Below, in pieces: positions 34,000 through 40,823 of a stretch of DNA of 64,000 bases. The stretch is from assembly GCA_002966495.1 (NCBI GenBank), contig CP016490.1:1674001-1738000 (forward strand), read 5' to 3'. Positions within the stretch are counted from its first letter, which is position 1, and each line of letters starts with the position of its first letter. The notes under the pieces are model-generated. The model was not told the DNA's origin, did not search any database, and saw only the letters and a program-made list of their open reading frames with translations. Source of the stretch: Halomonas sp. GFAJ-1. GTDB taxonomy: Bacteria; Pseudomonadota; Gammaproteobacteria; Pseudomonadales; Halomonadaceae. The position numbers were made by a program, and so were the translations under genes.

Positions 34000-34071
34000 G
34001 CCTAACAAACCACTACACTCGGAAATTTTACTCGCTCCGCTCGCAAAATTCCGGTGAGTGGAGCGTTAGGC
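34000..34071 (+). repeat. attC2
   Basis: 72 bp: R'' GCCTAAC, R' GTTAGGC, inner arms CCACTACACTCGG... and ...CCGGTGAGTGGAGC. Crossover between 34065 and 34066. Confidence 0.93.
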
Positions 34072-34122
34072 ATCAAATATGATCCGTCGAAATTTACTAA
34101 ATAAAATCACTAAGTAGAACTC

Positions 34123-36500
34123 ATGGCAAAACTGAACGAAAAAAAGACAGAAGCGTTAGTAAAGAAACAGTTAGAGAAACTTGGTTACTTTGACGATGAT
34201 GATGTCATCGTAGAAGAACAAGCCTCTGATAACCCTGTTATTGAAAAGCTCCTAAAAGTGCTTCGAAGTCAGGCTTTGGGGATGGACGACCAGAATTTAT
34301 AATCCAGTCAAAAAAAGACCGTGAGTTCATAATCGTTATCGAATGCAAAGCTGATATCAAAAAGCACCAATCAAAGACGTATGATAGAGCCAATGATTAT
34401 GCAGTTGATGGGGTATTGCATTATGCGAATTTTCTTTGCAGATCATTCAATGTTCTTGCAATCGGTATATCAGGTCAAACACGAGCAGAACTCAAAGTTA
34501 CAAATCTTATCATTAGAAAGGGAAAGTTTAATAAATTTGATCTACTCGAAGATACCAGCTCTAACCCTGTTAGCTCGATTCTAGGATACAAAAATTACTT
34601 CGATTTATTCATATATGACCCGCAAATTCATGCGCAAAAAGAGAGAGATGTATTAGATTTTTCGAAAGCTCTTCACAACTTTATACGGGATTATGCACAT
34701 CTAAGCGATGCAGAGAAGCCTTTAATTGTGAGTGGTATTCTTCTTGCACTTAAAGATGATGTATTTTTGGGTGCTTATGCTAGCTATCCAGATGATCGTT
34801 TACCTAAATACACTTTAGATACAATACATGAGGTAGTAGACAACCAAAACATACCAAATTCTAAAAAACTTGGTATTAAGCAACAATATGGTTTTATCCA
34901 AACCCATACAAAATTAATCGAATATGATGACAATATTAAGATGTCAGCATTGCGAAAAATAATAATTGACTTAGAAGAGCACGTTTTTCCATTTATCAGG
35001 ATATATCATGATTACGATATTGTTGGAAAATTCTACAATGAATTTTTGAGGTACTCTGGTGGTGATGGAAAAATGGGGATTGTATTAACTCCAAAGCACA
35101 TTACCGAACTCTTTACTGATTTCGCAAATTTGACACCTGAAGATACTGTGCTTGACCCATGCTGTGGTACCGGTGCCTTTCTAATTTCGGCAATGCACAA
35201 GATGATTCAGGAGGCTAATGGCAACGAAGTTCTAATCGAACGAATCAAGAAGTATGGTTTAGTAGGCATTGAAAGTCAGCCAAAAATGTTTGCTTTAGCT
35301 GCATCTAATATGATCTTGAGGGGCGATGGTAGCTGTCAATTATTCGAAGGAAGTTGTTTTAATGAGTCCCATGCAAAGGACATTATCAATCTTAAGGAAA
35401 AGACCTCTGATGGAGAAAAGGTTTCAAATCGTCCAAATGTAGGCTTTATTAATCCACCTTATTCTCTAAAAGGAGAAGGTCTAAGCGAATTGCAGTTTGT
35501 TAAATCAATGCTTGATTACATGCAAAGGGGAGGCATTGGAATTGCCATCATTCCAATTGGGTGTGTTATTGAATCATCAGATTTGAAACGACAAATACTA
35601 GAGAAGCATACTTTAGAGGCAGTTATTTCAATGCCAGACGATTTGTTTGGTAAATCTGCGACCGTTGTGGCATGTATTCTGATATTTACATCTGGTAAAA
35701 AACATCCCGCCAAGAAAAAGGTTTGGTTCTCTAGAGCTAAAGATGATGGTTTTGTTACTCTAAAACATATCGGCAGAGTAGATCATTTTAATAAATGGCC
35801 TGCCATTAAAGAAGAGTTGTTGAATAGCTACTTTAATCGCATTGAGGAGCCAGGCGTAAGTGTTCTTCAAGAGATTACACATGAAGATGAATGGTGTGCA
35901 GAAGCATACATTGAAACTGACTATGAAAATGTCCATGAATTGGATTTTGAGGAAACAATAAAAAGCTATCTCGAATTCAAACACCCTGAAGAGGAGCCAG
36001 AAACCAAAAAGGTGAAAACTTCAGATTGGAAGGAGTTTACGTACGATGAATTATTTGAGATTAAACGCGGCTTAAGGGTTGTAAATAGAGATCTAGAGTC
36101 AGGCGAAACGCCGTTAATTCGCTGCATTAAGGACAATAACGGAGTAGTTGATTATGTAAATCTACAACCTTTATTTGAAGGTAATAAGATTTCTGTAAAT
36201 TATAATGGCAGCGTTGGTGAAGCTTTTTATCAACCAGAGCCTTTCTTTCCAACTGATGACGTTTTGGTCTTAAGTCCGCGGGAAGAAATGTTCGAGTATT
36301 TTAATGAAAAAATTGGCCTATACCTATGCACGGTAATTAAACTCGAGAGATTTAGATTTCATTATAGCAGAAAGTGGAATATGGAACGAATGAGAAAAAC
36401 TGTAATGAAACTTCCCTCAAAGAATGGTGATTTAGACTTACAGAAGATCGAAGACCTTATGAGTGGGTTTCGTTTCGGAGATCAACTAGAGAATGCCTAA
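34123..36500 (+). pseudogene. Cassette 3: single-chain restriction-methylation-specificity enzyme (Type IIG-like) with a one-base frameshift
   Basis: From the ATG at 34123 the frame reads 59 codons to a TAA at 34302. One base is missing near 34254-34258 (CCTAAAAGTGC); restoring it joins the frame to the downstream ORF for ~792 residues. Domains: N-terminal PD-(D/E)xK nuclease (~30-80; GFGDGRPEFII then IVIECKAD), N6-adenine methyltransferase with SAM motif LDPCCGTGAFL (35153-) and catalytic NPPY (35451-35462), and a C-terminal target-recognition-like domain (EFTYDELFEIKRGLR... to the end). One protein would methylate and cut DNA. The methylase part could still be made from an internal start. 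The stop lies in the R'' box of attC3. Confidence 0.85.
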
Positions 36501-36566
36501 CAAGGCGCTGCACCCGGATAAATTTTCCGCTGCGCTCCAAATTTACCGGTGAGCGCGGCGTTAAAT
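36495..36566 (+). repeat. attC3
   Basis: 72 bp: R'' GCCTAAC (cassette 3) and R' GTTAAAT (first bases of cassette 4), inner arms GGCGCTGCACCCGG.../...CCGGTGAGCGCGGC. The R box mismatch is expected because the last six bases belong to the next cassette. Confidence 0.9.
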
Positions 36567-36820
36567 CAGTAGTGGTACCGGAGCTGGGCCAGGAGTAATG
36601 CGTCATCCGTAACCTTGTAGACCATGCGGTGCTCGTCGTTAATTCGGCGAGACCAGTAGCCAGCGAAACTGTGTTTGAGGGGTTCCGGTTTGCCGATGCC
36701 TTCGAACGGTTCTCGTTTCGTTTCCTTGATTAGTTTATTGATTCGATTCATGATCTTTTTGTCGGTTTTTTGCCAGTATAGATAATCTTCCCAGGCGTTT
36801 TCGGAGAAGATGAGCTTCAT
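36566..36820 (-). CDS. yoeB: Cassette 4 toxin: YoeB-family ribosome-dependent mRNase
   Basis: An 84-residue RelE-superfamily toxin that cuts mRNA in the ribosomal A site. The E. coli YoeB catalytic residues Glu46, Arg65 and His83 fall at exactly the same positions here (KPEPLKH, DEHRMVY, LRYHY at the C-terminus). Overlaps the antitoxin stop by four bases. Transcribed against the array direction, so it must rely on its own promoter. Confidence 0.95.
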   Translation of the reverse strand: MKLIFSENAWEDYLYWQKTDKKIMNRINKLIKETKREPFEGIGKPEPLKHSFAGYWSRRINDEHRMVYKVTDDALLLAQLRYHY

Positions 36821-37068
36821 TCAAGAAGTTCCCGTTCTTGGCCGCCGCCTTGCTCCAACTCGGTAACGGATTCCAACAAACGACGGGCGTTCTTTGGTGC
36901 GCGCAGGAGATATGAAGTCTCTTGCAACGCTTCATAATCGTCAAGGGAGATCATTACCACGGACTGCGACTTGCTCCGGGTGATGATCACTGGAGAATGG
37001 TCTTCACAGACCTGCTCCATAGTTTTTGCTAGATTGGTTCTAGCGGCTGTGTAGCTGATGGCATCCAT
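36817..37068 (-). CDS. yefM: Cassette 4 antitoxin: YefM/Phd family
   Basis: An 83-residue antitoxin. The N-terminal Phd/YefM DNA-binding domain (MDAISYTAARTNLAKTMEQV, VIITRSKSQSVVMISLDDYEAL) is followed by a flexible acidic C-terminus that wraps the toxin. The frame stays open upstream, but the ATG at 37068 gives the family N-terminus. Precedes the toxin, as usual. TGTACA motifs just upstream match known YefM operators. Confidence 0.95.
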   Translation of the reverse strand: MDAISYTAARTNLAKTMEQVCEDHSPVIITRSKSQSVVMISLDDYEALQETSYLLRAPKNARRLLESVTELEQGGGQERELLE

Positions 37069-37078
37069 AACGGATCTC

Positions 37079-37104
37079 CTGTACAAGATAATGATCATGT
37101 ACAG
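37079..37104 (-). promoter_or_regulatory. YefM-YoeB autoregulatory operator
   Basis: CTGTACA and TGTACAG arms with 12 bases between them, i.e. two TGTACA cores, 11 bases upstream of yefM. The E. coli YefM/YoeB complex binds palindromes with TGTACA cores. Confidence 0.8.
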
Positions 37105-37122
37105 AATACCGTACTTTGAAAG

Positions 37123-37201
37123 ATTTAACAATCGGCTGCACAGCAACCGATTTTTCCGCCGCTCTGCGGCTTCAAACCGGCGCGTGAGCCGGGTGTTAGC
37201 A
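37123..37201 (+). repeat. attC4
   Basis: 79 bp: R'' ATTTAAC (complement of the TTAAAT that starts this cassette) and R' GTTAGCA. Inner arms CGGCTGCACAGC... and ...GCGTGAGCCGGGT. Crossover between 37195 and 37196. Confidence 0.9.
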
Positions 37202-37222
37202 AAAAGGGAGGAAATGAGAAGG

Positions 37223-37600
37223 ATGGTCGCGACCAAAGAGCAATATCAAAATGCACTTCTCAAAATCCGTGATAAAGGGAAATTGCGCAACACGAAATAC
37301 CTGGAAATGCTTCGTGCTCAGTACGCTAGCCCAAACCACACTATTACGGCCACAAAAATTGCAGAGGCCGTCGGTTATGAGAACTACAACGCAGCCAATT
37401 TGCAGTACGGGACGCTTGGGCATGAAATTGCGGACATACTCGGTTATGTGCCACCCAAAAGAGACAATGGTGAACCAATGTGGTTCTGGACGCTTTCATT
37501 CGGCAATGATGCATCGGATAAAACATTGGATGGGCACTACGAATTCGTTATGCGCCCCCAACTGGTAGCAGCGCTTGAAGGCATGAGGTGGGTCAAGTAA
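37223..37600 (+). CDS. Cassette 5: 125-aa protein of unknown function
   Basis: A soluble, mixed protein I cannot assign. N-terminal helical region (KEQYQNALLKIRDKGKLR), then a segment resembling a helix-turn-helix (ITATKIAEAVGYENYNAANL), then MWFWTLSF and a C-terminal tail MRPQLVAALEGMRWV. Start ATG 37223 has AGGA ten bases upstream; an ATG at 37214 is too near it. Intact, with the stop just before the R'' box of attC5. Confidence 0.7.
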   Translation: MVATKEQYQNALLKIRDKGKLRNTKYLEMLRAQYASPNHTITATKIAEAVGYENYNAANLQYGTLGHEIADILGYVPPKRDNGEPMWFWTLSFGNDASDKTLDGHYEFVMRPQLVAALEGMRWVK

Positions 37601-37601
37601 T

Positions 37602-37695
37602 TGCTAACAAGGCCATCAAGCATCGCCGCCCGCGGGGGGGGGCTGGACCTCAAAAACCTGGCGGTTTTTTCGGCCGCTTATGGCTGGCGTTATGT
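37602..37695 (+). repeat. attC5
   Basis: 94 bp: R'' TGCTAAC (complement of the TTAGCA start of cassette 5) and R' GTTATGT. Inner arms GGCCATCAAGC... and ...GGCTGGC. A G8 run (37636-37643) lies in the loop side. Confidence 0.88.
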
Positions 37696-37730
37696 GTGTT
37701 TAGCGGCAGGTTAAAAATAAGAGGTGAAGT

Positions 37731-38156
37731 TTGACTAATTACGAAAGAAAGAGCTTGCTGGAGGCTTACTCAGAGTATGTAAACGGACGGTTTAGTGAGC
37801 TAACTGGGTTCGTCGTTTTAGTGGTTGGTTTTTGCTTGGGTACTCTATCAGCGGAAAAGATACAGCCATTTTATAATCTAATCATAATGGTAGTCGTGTT
37901 CAGCACCTTCCTTTTCTTAATGTTAAAGGAAAGGAATGCACCTGACTCAAATCTAAAGTTAACGTTAGACAGGCTGGATGAGAAATACAGAAACAGAGAG
38001 AACAACCAAGAAATAATGGAAGAAATCCGTTCTTACGATATATGGAATGGATTTAGTGGAAGAGCCATTAAGTCTAACTTGCCTCTTATATTCGGCACTA
38101 TATTCTGTGTTTACACAGCAGTAGAGCACGCTGCTAATGCGTTCAGCTGGTGGTAA
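37731..38156 (+). CDS. Cassette 6: three-TM membrane protein of unknown function
   Basis: A 141-residue protein starting at TTG with GAGGTG five bases upstream. Two adjacent hydrophobic helices (~24-42 and ~47-66), a charged cytoplasmic-type loop rich in Lys/Asp/Arg/Glu (68-108), and a third hydrophobic segment at the C-terminus (~116-135). The layout recalls small effector-type membrane proteins but no family is recognised. Complete, with the stop next to attC6. Confidence 0.7.
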   Translation: MTNYERKSLLEAYSEYVNGRFSELTGFVVLVVGFCLGTLSAEKIQPFYNLIIMVVVFSTFLFLMLKERNAPDSNLKLTLDRLDEKYRNRENNQEIMEEIRSYDIWNGFSGRAIKSNLPLIFGTIFCVYTAVEHAANAFSWW

Positions 38157-38157
38157 C

Positions 38158-38250
38158 ACATAACAAGTCAATTAACTTCGCGCCTTCGGCGCCGGACAGC
38201 CTACATTATGCTTCGCTTCATTTCGGCTGCCGGTTATTGAGGCGTTATGT
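38158..38250 (+). repeat. attC6
   Basis: 93 bp: R'' ACATAAC (complement of the TTATGT start of cassette 6) and R' GTTATGT. Inner arms and several nested hairpins (GCGCCTTCGGCGC) form a larger loop than in attC1-3. Crossover between 38244 and 38245. Confidence 0.88.
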
Positions 38251-38259
38251 TTCTTGACC

Positions 38260-38277
38260 GCACCTGTTAACTGGTGC
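38260..38277 (+). promoter_or_regulatory. Candidate operator of the cassette 7 toxin-antitoxin pair
   Basis: GCACCTGTTAACTGGTGC, an 18-nt palindrome with one mismatched pair, 36 bases upstream of the antitoxin start. Confidence 0.5.
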
Positions 38278-38313
38278 TGTTAATGGTGCCATGTCGTTGG
38301 CCAGGTAATCAGT

Positions 38314-38583
38314 ATGCAAGTGAAATTTTCCGAGGATGTCATTCCTCTATCAGATCTGAAGATCAATCCCGGAAAGGTGGTTGGTCGAGCGCAAGATACG
38401 CATCGCCCAATCCTGCTCACCAGCCGTGGCCGCGGTATAGCTGTTGTTCAGGGGCTCGAGGATTATGAGAGAACCGCAGAGGAACTGCGGTTTGTAAAGG
38501 CGGTGGCGCAGGGGCTTATGGATGTTCGCGAGGGTAATACCGTATCGTTGGAGGACGCTAGGAAAACGCTGGGTATCGAGTAA
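38314..38583 (+). CDS. Cassette 7 antitoxin: Phd/YefM-type
   Basis: An 89-residue protein with a Phd-like N-terminal DNA-binding fold (MQVKFSEDVIPLSDLKINPG, RPILLTSRGRGIAVVQGLEDYE) and an acidic C-terminal helix region. Pairs with the ParE-like gene that starts at the base after its stop. Expected to neutralise the toxin and repress the operon. Plus strand, in the direction of the array. Confidence 0.9.
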   Translation: MQVKFSEDVIPLSDLKINPGKVVGRAQDTHRPILLTSRGRGIAVVQGLEDYERTAEELRFVKAVAQGLMDVREGNTVSLEDARKTLGIE

Positions 38584-38883
38584 ATGGAATTACGCATCGC
38601 ACAGTCCGCTCTTGAGGACTTACAGGCTATTCAGGAGTATTACAAAGAGCAGGATGTGCCACATATCGGTGATGATTTCGTGACTGCTATCCTGGAGCAC
38701 TGTGAAATGCTTCAAATCCACCCAGATGCTGGTCGAGTTGTTCCTGAATTCAGCATGGATCATATTCGCGAACCGATTCACGCGCCGTTTCGAGTTGTCT
38801 ATCTCAGGCAGGCTAAAGAAGTTGTGCTCATACGAGTCTGGCGGAGTGAGAGGCAGCTCGAATTACCAGCAAGCGAAACATAG
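38584..38883 (+). CDS. Cassette 7 toxin: ParE/RelE-superfamily
   Basis: A 99-residue toxin. ParE-like features: ELRIAQSALEDLQAIQEYY helix, FVTAILEHCEML, and a C-terminal FRVVYLRQAKEVVLIRVWRSERQ strand pair. ParE proteins poison DNA gyrase while RelE types cut mRNA; this one lacks the YoeB residues, so the ParE subgroup is favoured. Starts directly after the antitoxin stop (TAAATG). Its TAG stop falls where the R'' box should be. Confidence 0.9.
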   Translation: MELRIAQSALEDLQAIQEYYKEQDVPHIGDDFVTAILEHCEMLQIHPDAGRVVPEFSMDHIREPIHAPFRVVYLRQAKEVVLIRVWRSERQLELPASET

Positions 38884-38930
38884 CCAAGCCATTCACTCGC
38901 GAGTCTGTCTTTGGGGGGCTGGTTTAGCAA
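38878..38930 (+). repeat. Decayed terminal attC
   Basis: Cassette 7 begins TTATGT and should end with R'' ACATAAC. ACATAGC is found at the expected place over the toxin stop, followed by CAAGCC and, 45 bases on, GGGCTGGTTTAGC. Both R boxes are altered, so recombination is probably lost. Confidence 0.5.
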
Positions 38931-38954
38931 CACCTTTGAAAGGTTCACGCTTGG

Positions 38955-39776
38955 TCACACCATCATTAAACCCTGCTTGCGTGTTGGCGGCGGATAGGCG
39001 GCATCAATATCTTCCAGATCCTCTTCGTCGAGTCTGACGTTATCGGCCTCAGCGTTCTGTTTGAGGTGATCTAGGTTCACAGCTTTCGGAATGGCAATTA
39101 CCCCAGGGTGGCGCAGCGCCCAGGCGAGCGCCACTTGCGCGGGGGTGGCGCTGTGTTTGTCGGCGATGCGTTGTAGGGCGGCGTTATGCAGCAGCGCGCC
39201 GCCTTGCCCGATGGGGCAGTAGGCCATCAGAGGCATGTTTTGCTGTGCCTGCCAGGGTAGCAGGTCGTACTCAATGCCGCGTGCTTCGGGGTTGTAGAGC
39301 ACCTGATTGGTGGTACACGCGGGCGCGTCTAGCTCGGTTAGGTCGTCAACGTCAAAGTTTGATACACCCCAACGCCGTATCTTGCCCTGCTCGCGCAACC
39401 GCTCAAACGCTTCCACGGTTTCGCTCAATGGGTACTGGCCGCGCCAGTGCAGCAGGTAGAGATCAATCGTGTCGGTGCCCAATCGGCGCAGGCTGCGCTC
39501 GCAGGCAGCTTGAACACCCTGGGTGCTGGCGTTGTGCGGGTAAACCTTGCTGACCAGATACACCTCATCGCGCCGCTCGCGGATCGCTTGGCCAACCACC
39601 TCTTCGGCGCCGCCTTCGGCATACATCTCGGCGGTATCAATCAGCGTCATGCCCAGGTCTAGGCCTGCACGCAGCGCTCTCACCTCCGCTTGGCGCTGCC
39701 CGGCATCCTCGCCCATATACCACGTGCCCTGGCCGATACGGGGTACGCTTGCGCCGCCTAGCTCAATCGTCTGCAT
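38955..39776 (-). CDS. Aldo/keto reductase
   Basis: A 273-residue NADPH-dependent oxidoreductase of the AKR superfamily. The catalytic tetrad Asp-Tyr-Lys-His is visible: Asp in MTLIDTAEMY (with Tyr), Lys in YLVSKVYP, His in YLLHWRG. NADP-binding C-terminal AIPKAVNLDHLKQNAEA. Chromosomal gene marking the far boundary of the integron. Physiological substrate unknown. Confidence 0.93.
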   Translation of the reverse strand: MQTIELGGASVPRIGQGTWYMGEDAGQRQAEVRALRAGLDLGMTLIDTAEMYAEGGAEEVVGQAIRERRDEVYLVSKVYPHNASTQGVQAACERSLRRLGTDTIDLYLLHWRGQYPLSETVEAFERLREQGKIRRWGVSNFDVDDLTELDAPACTTNQVLYNPEARGIEYDLLPWQAQQNMPLMAYCPIGQGGALLHNAALQRIADKHSATPAQVALAWALRHPGVIAIPKAVNLDHLKQNAEADNVRLDEEDLEDIDAAYPPPTRKQGLMMV

Positions 39777-40034
39777 GTCTATCTCCTGTGGTCGTTGTTC
39801 AAGGTAAGGTAGTTGATATTAGTGAAGCTCATTGCATCCCAGCGTCCTGTTGCGACCACACTAATAGCCGCCGAGGCCATTGATATTAATGAAAATGGCG
39901 GCCAATTCCGCGCTCTATCTAGAACTCTGCTACGGTTAAAGGGCGCTATGCGTATCTAATGCTTACTGTTTCGGTGCGCTTAGCGTTGTATATGCCAATG
40001 TTTGGTACTCATCTCAACAGATAAGGACATTTTT

Positions 40035-40667
40035 ATGATCAGAACCACAATGGTTGAGCTATCTACCATCGAAGCCGCTGCTTACCGTCAGAAGCTTCGC
40101 GGCGGCCATGCTGGCATTGTTATCATGCGCTACGACACTGAACAGCCGGGCATCGCCACCATCAACCGCAAGTCGGGGGAACCCGACCCTTCACATAATA
40201 CTGATCTGAAACTGTTCCCCCTTGAGGCCTTTAAGGAGGTTATGGAGCTTACTTCCGGCATGCCCTATTCGCGGCGCGGGAAAGTCAAACTCAGCGGTGA
40301 AAAAGAGGATGCCAGCGCCCAGGAAGAGACCGCTGAAGAGCTGGCAACGGTAGACAGCGCTGAGTATGAAGCGATAGTGAAGACCTACACTAACCGTAAA
40401 GGCGAGTTATCCTACGACCTGATTAATAAGGACTTTATTCAGTTCGCCAAGTCGAGCAAGACCGTCACCGACATGGTTGCCAACCACGCGTCAGTTGATG
40501 ATATCCGCGATCACGTGGTGAAAGTGAAACTAGAAAGCATCACCGGCAACCGTGATTTGACGGTGGCACAAACACAGCGCATCGTTGAGATGCTTGATGA
40601 AGTCAGCCCACGGAATGTATTCAAAGAGTTGAATGACGAAATCCGTAAAATGCTCGCCAACCGTTAA
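40035..40667 (+). CDS. Hypothetical protein
   Basis: A 210-residue soluble, acidic protein I do not recognise. N-terminal alpha/beta part (MIRTTMVELSTIEAAAYRQK, AGIVIMRYDTEQPGIATIN), a Glu-rich linker (~90-105), and a helical C-terminal half (DFIQFAKSSKTVTDMVANH...). The ATG at 40035 follows AAGGAC and replaces an upstream in-frame start. Monocistronic with a clear terminator. Confidence 0.7.
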   Translation: MIRTTMVELSTIEAAAYRQKLRGGHAGIVIMRYDTEQPGIATINRKSGEPDPSHNTDLKLFPLEAFKEVMELTSGMPYSRRGKVKLSGEKEDASAQEETAEELATVDSAEYEAIVKTYTNRKGELSYDLINKDFIQFAKSSKTVTDMVANHASVDDIRDHVVKVKLESITGNRDLTVAQTQRIVEMLDEVSPRNVFKELNDEIRKMLANR

Positions 40668-40729
40668 GCAGGTAGTTGCTTAGACTGAGTGTTGAGAGTT
40701 CGTCATTCAAAATAGTCGTTAAAGAAATA

Positions 40730-40758
40730 ATTAGGGCCAGTGAAATGCTGGCCCTAAT
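40730..40758 (+). terminator. Terminator after the hypothetical gene
   Basis: Perfect 11-bp stem ATTAGGGCCAG with complement around a 7-base loop, 62 bases after the stop. Confidence 0.75.
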
Positions 40759-40823
40759 GCTTTGTTATAGTTTGTGTTCAAAATATATTGTCTTCTTTAC
40801 TGTGACTCTCAGAGATTATAACC

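Larger units (their letters stand above)
32562..34005 (+). pseudogene. Cassette 2 gene B: PIN-like nuclease, interrupted by an IS5-family element
   Basis: Starts at GTG 32562, overlapping the ATPase stop, and runs to 32650; the rest is 33567-34005. Removing the IS and one CTAG copy restores 175 residues (...SSGSR-KLLENLT...). PIN-type acidic residues are in order: Asp11/Asp13 (SFVIDADVARS), Glu52 (LRAEWKKH), Asp103/Asp108 (LKDAHLVDAAL) and Asp121 (ASNDNRARN). PIN proteins cut RNA, often as toxins or defence effectors. The stop TAA lies in the R'' box of attC2. No separate antitoxin is visible in the cassette, so the ATPase may be its controller. Confidence 0.82.
28495..38930. mobile_element. 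Sedentary chromosomal integron: intI, attI and seven cassettes
   Basis: An integrase of the IntI class faces away from a head-to-tail array of cassettes with attC sites at 29971, 34000, 36495, 37123, 37602 and 38158. Cassettes by crossover point (between G and TT): C1 29643-30042, C2 30043-34065, C3 34066-36560, C4 36561-37195, C5 37196-37689, C6 37690-38244, C7 from 38245 to a decayed end near 38930. For C1-C6 the first six bases (TTAGGC, TTAGGC, TTAGGC, TTAAAT, TTAGCA, TTATGT) are complementary to the R'' box at the cassette's own end. Cassette genes are much more AT-rich than the flanking chromosome. No sul1/qacE or Tn402 parts are present, so it is not a class 1 mobile integron. Flanked by the thiamine operon and an aldo/keto reductase gene. 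Confidence 0.93.

Noticed and set aside
34416..36500. Taking the methylase as a complete gene starting at ATG 34416
   Set aside because: The upstream 59 codons plus one restored base supply the missing nuclease domain, and no ribosome-binding site supports 34416 as the original start.
28495..38930. A class 1 mobile integron or genomic island with resistance cassettes
   Set aside because: No sul1, qacE-delta or Tn402 genes; attC sites and cassette functions fit a chromosomal integron.
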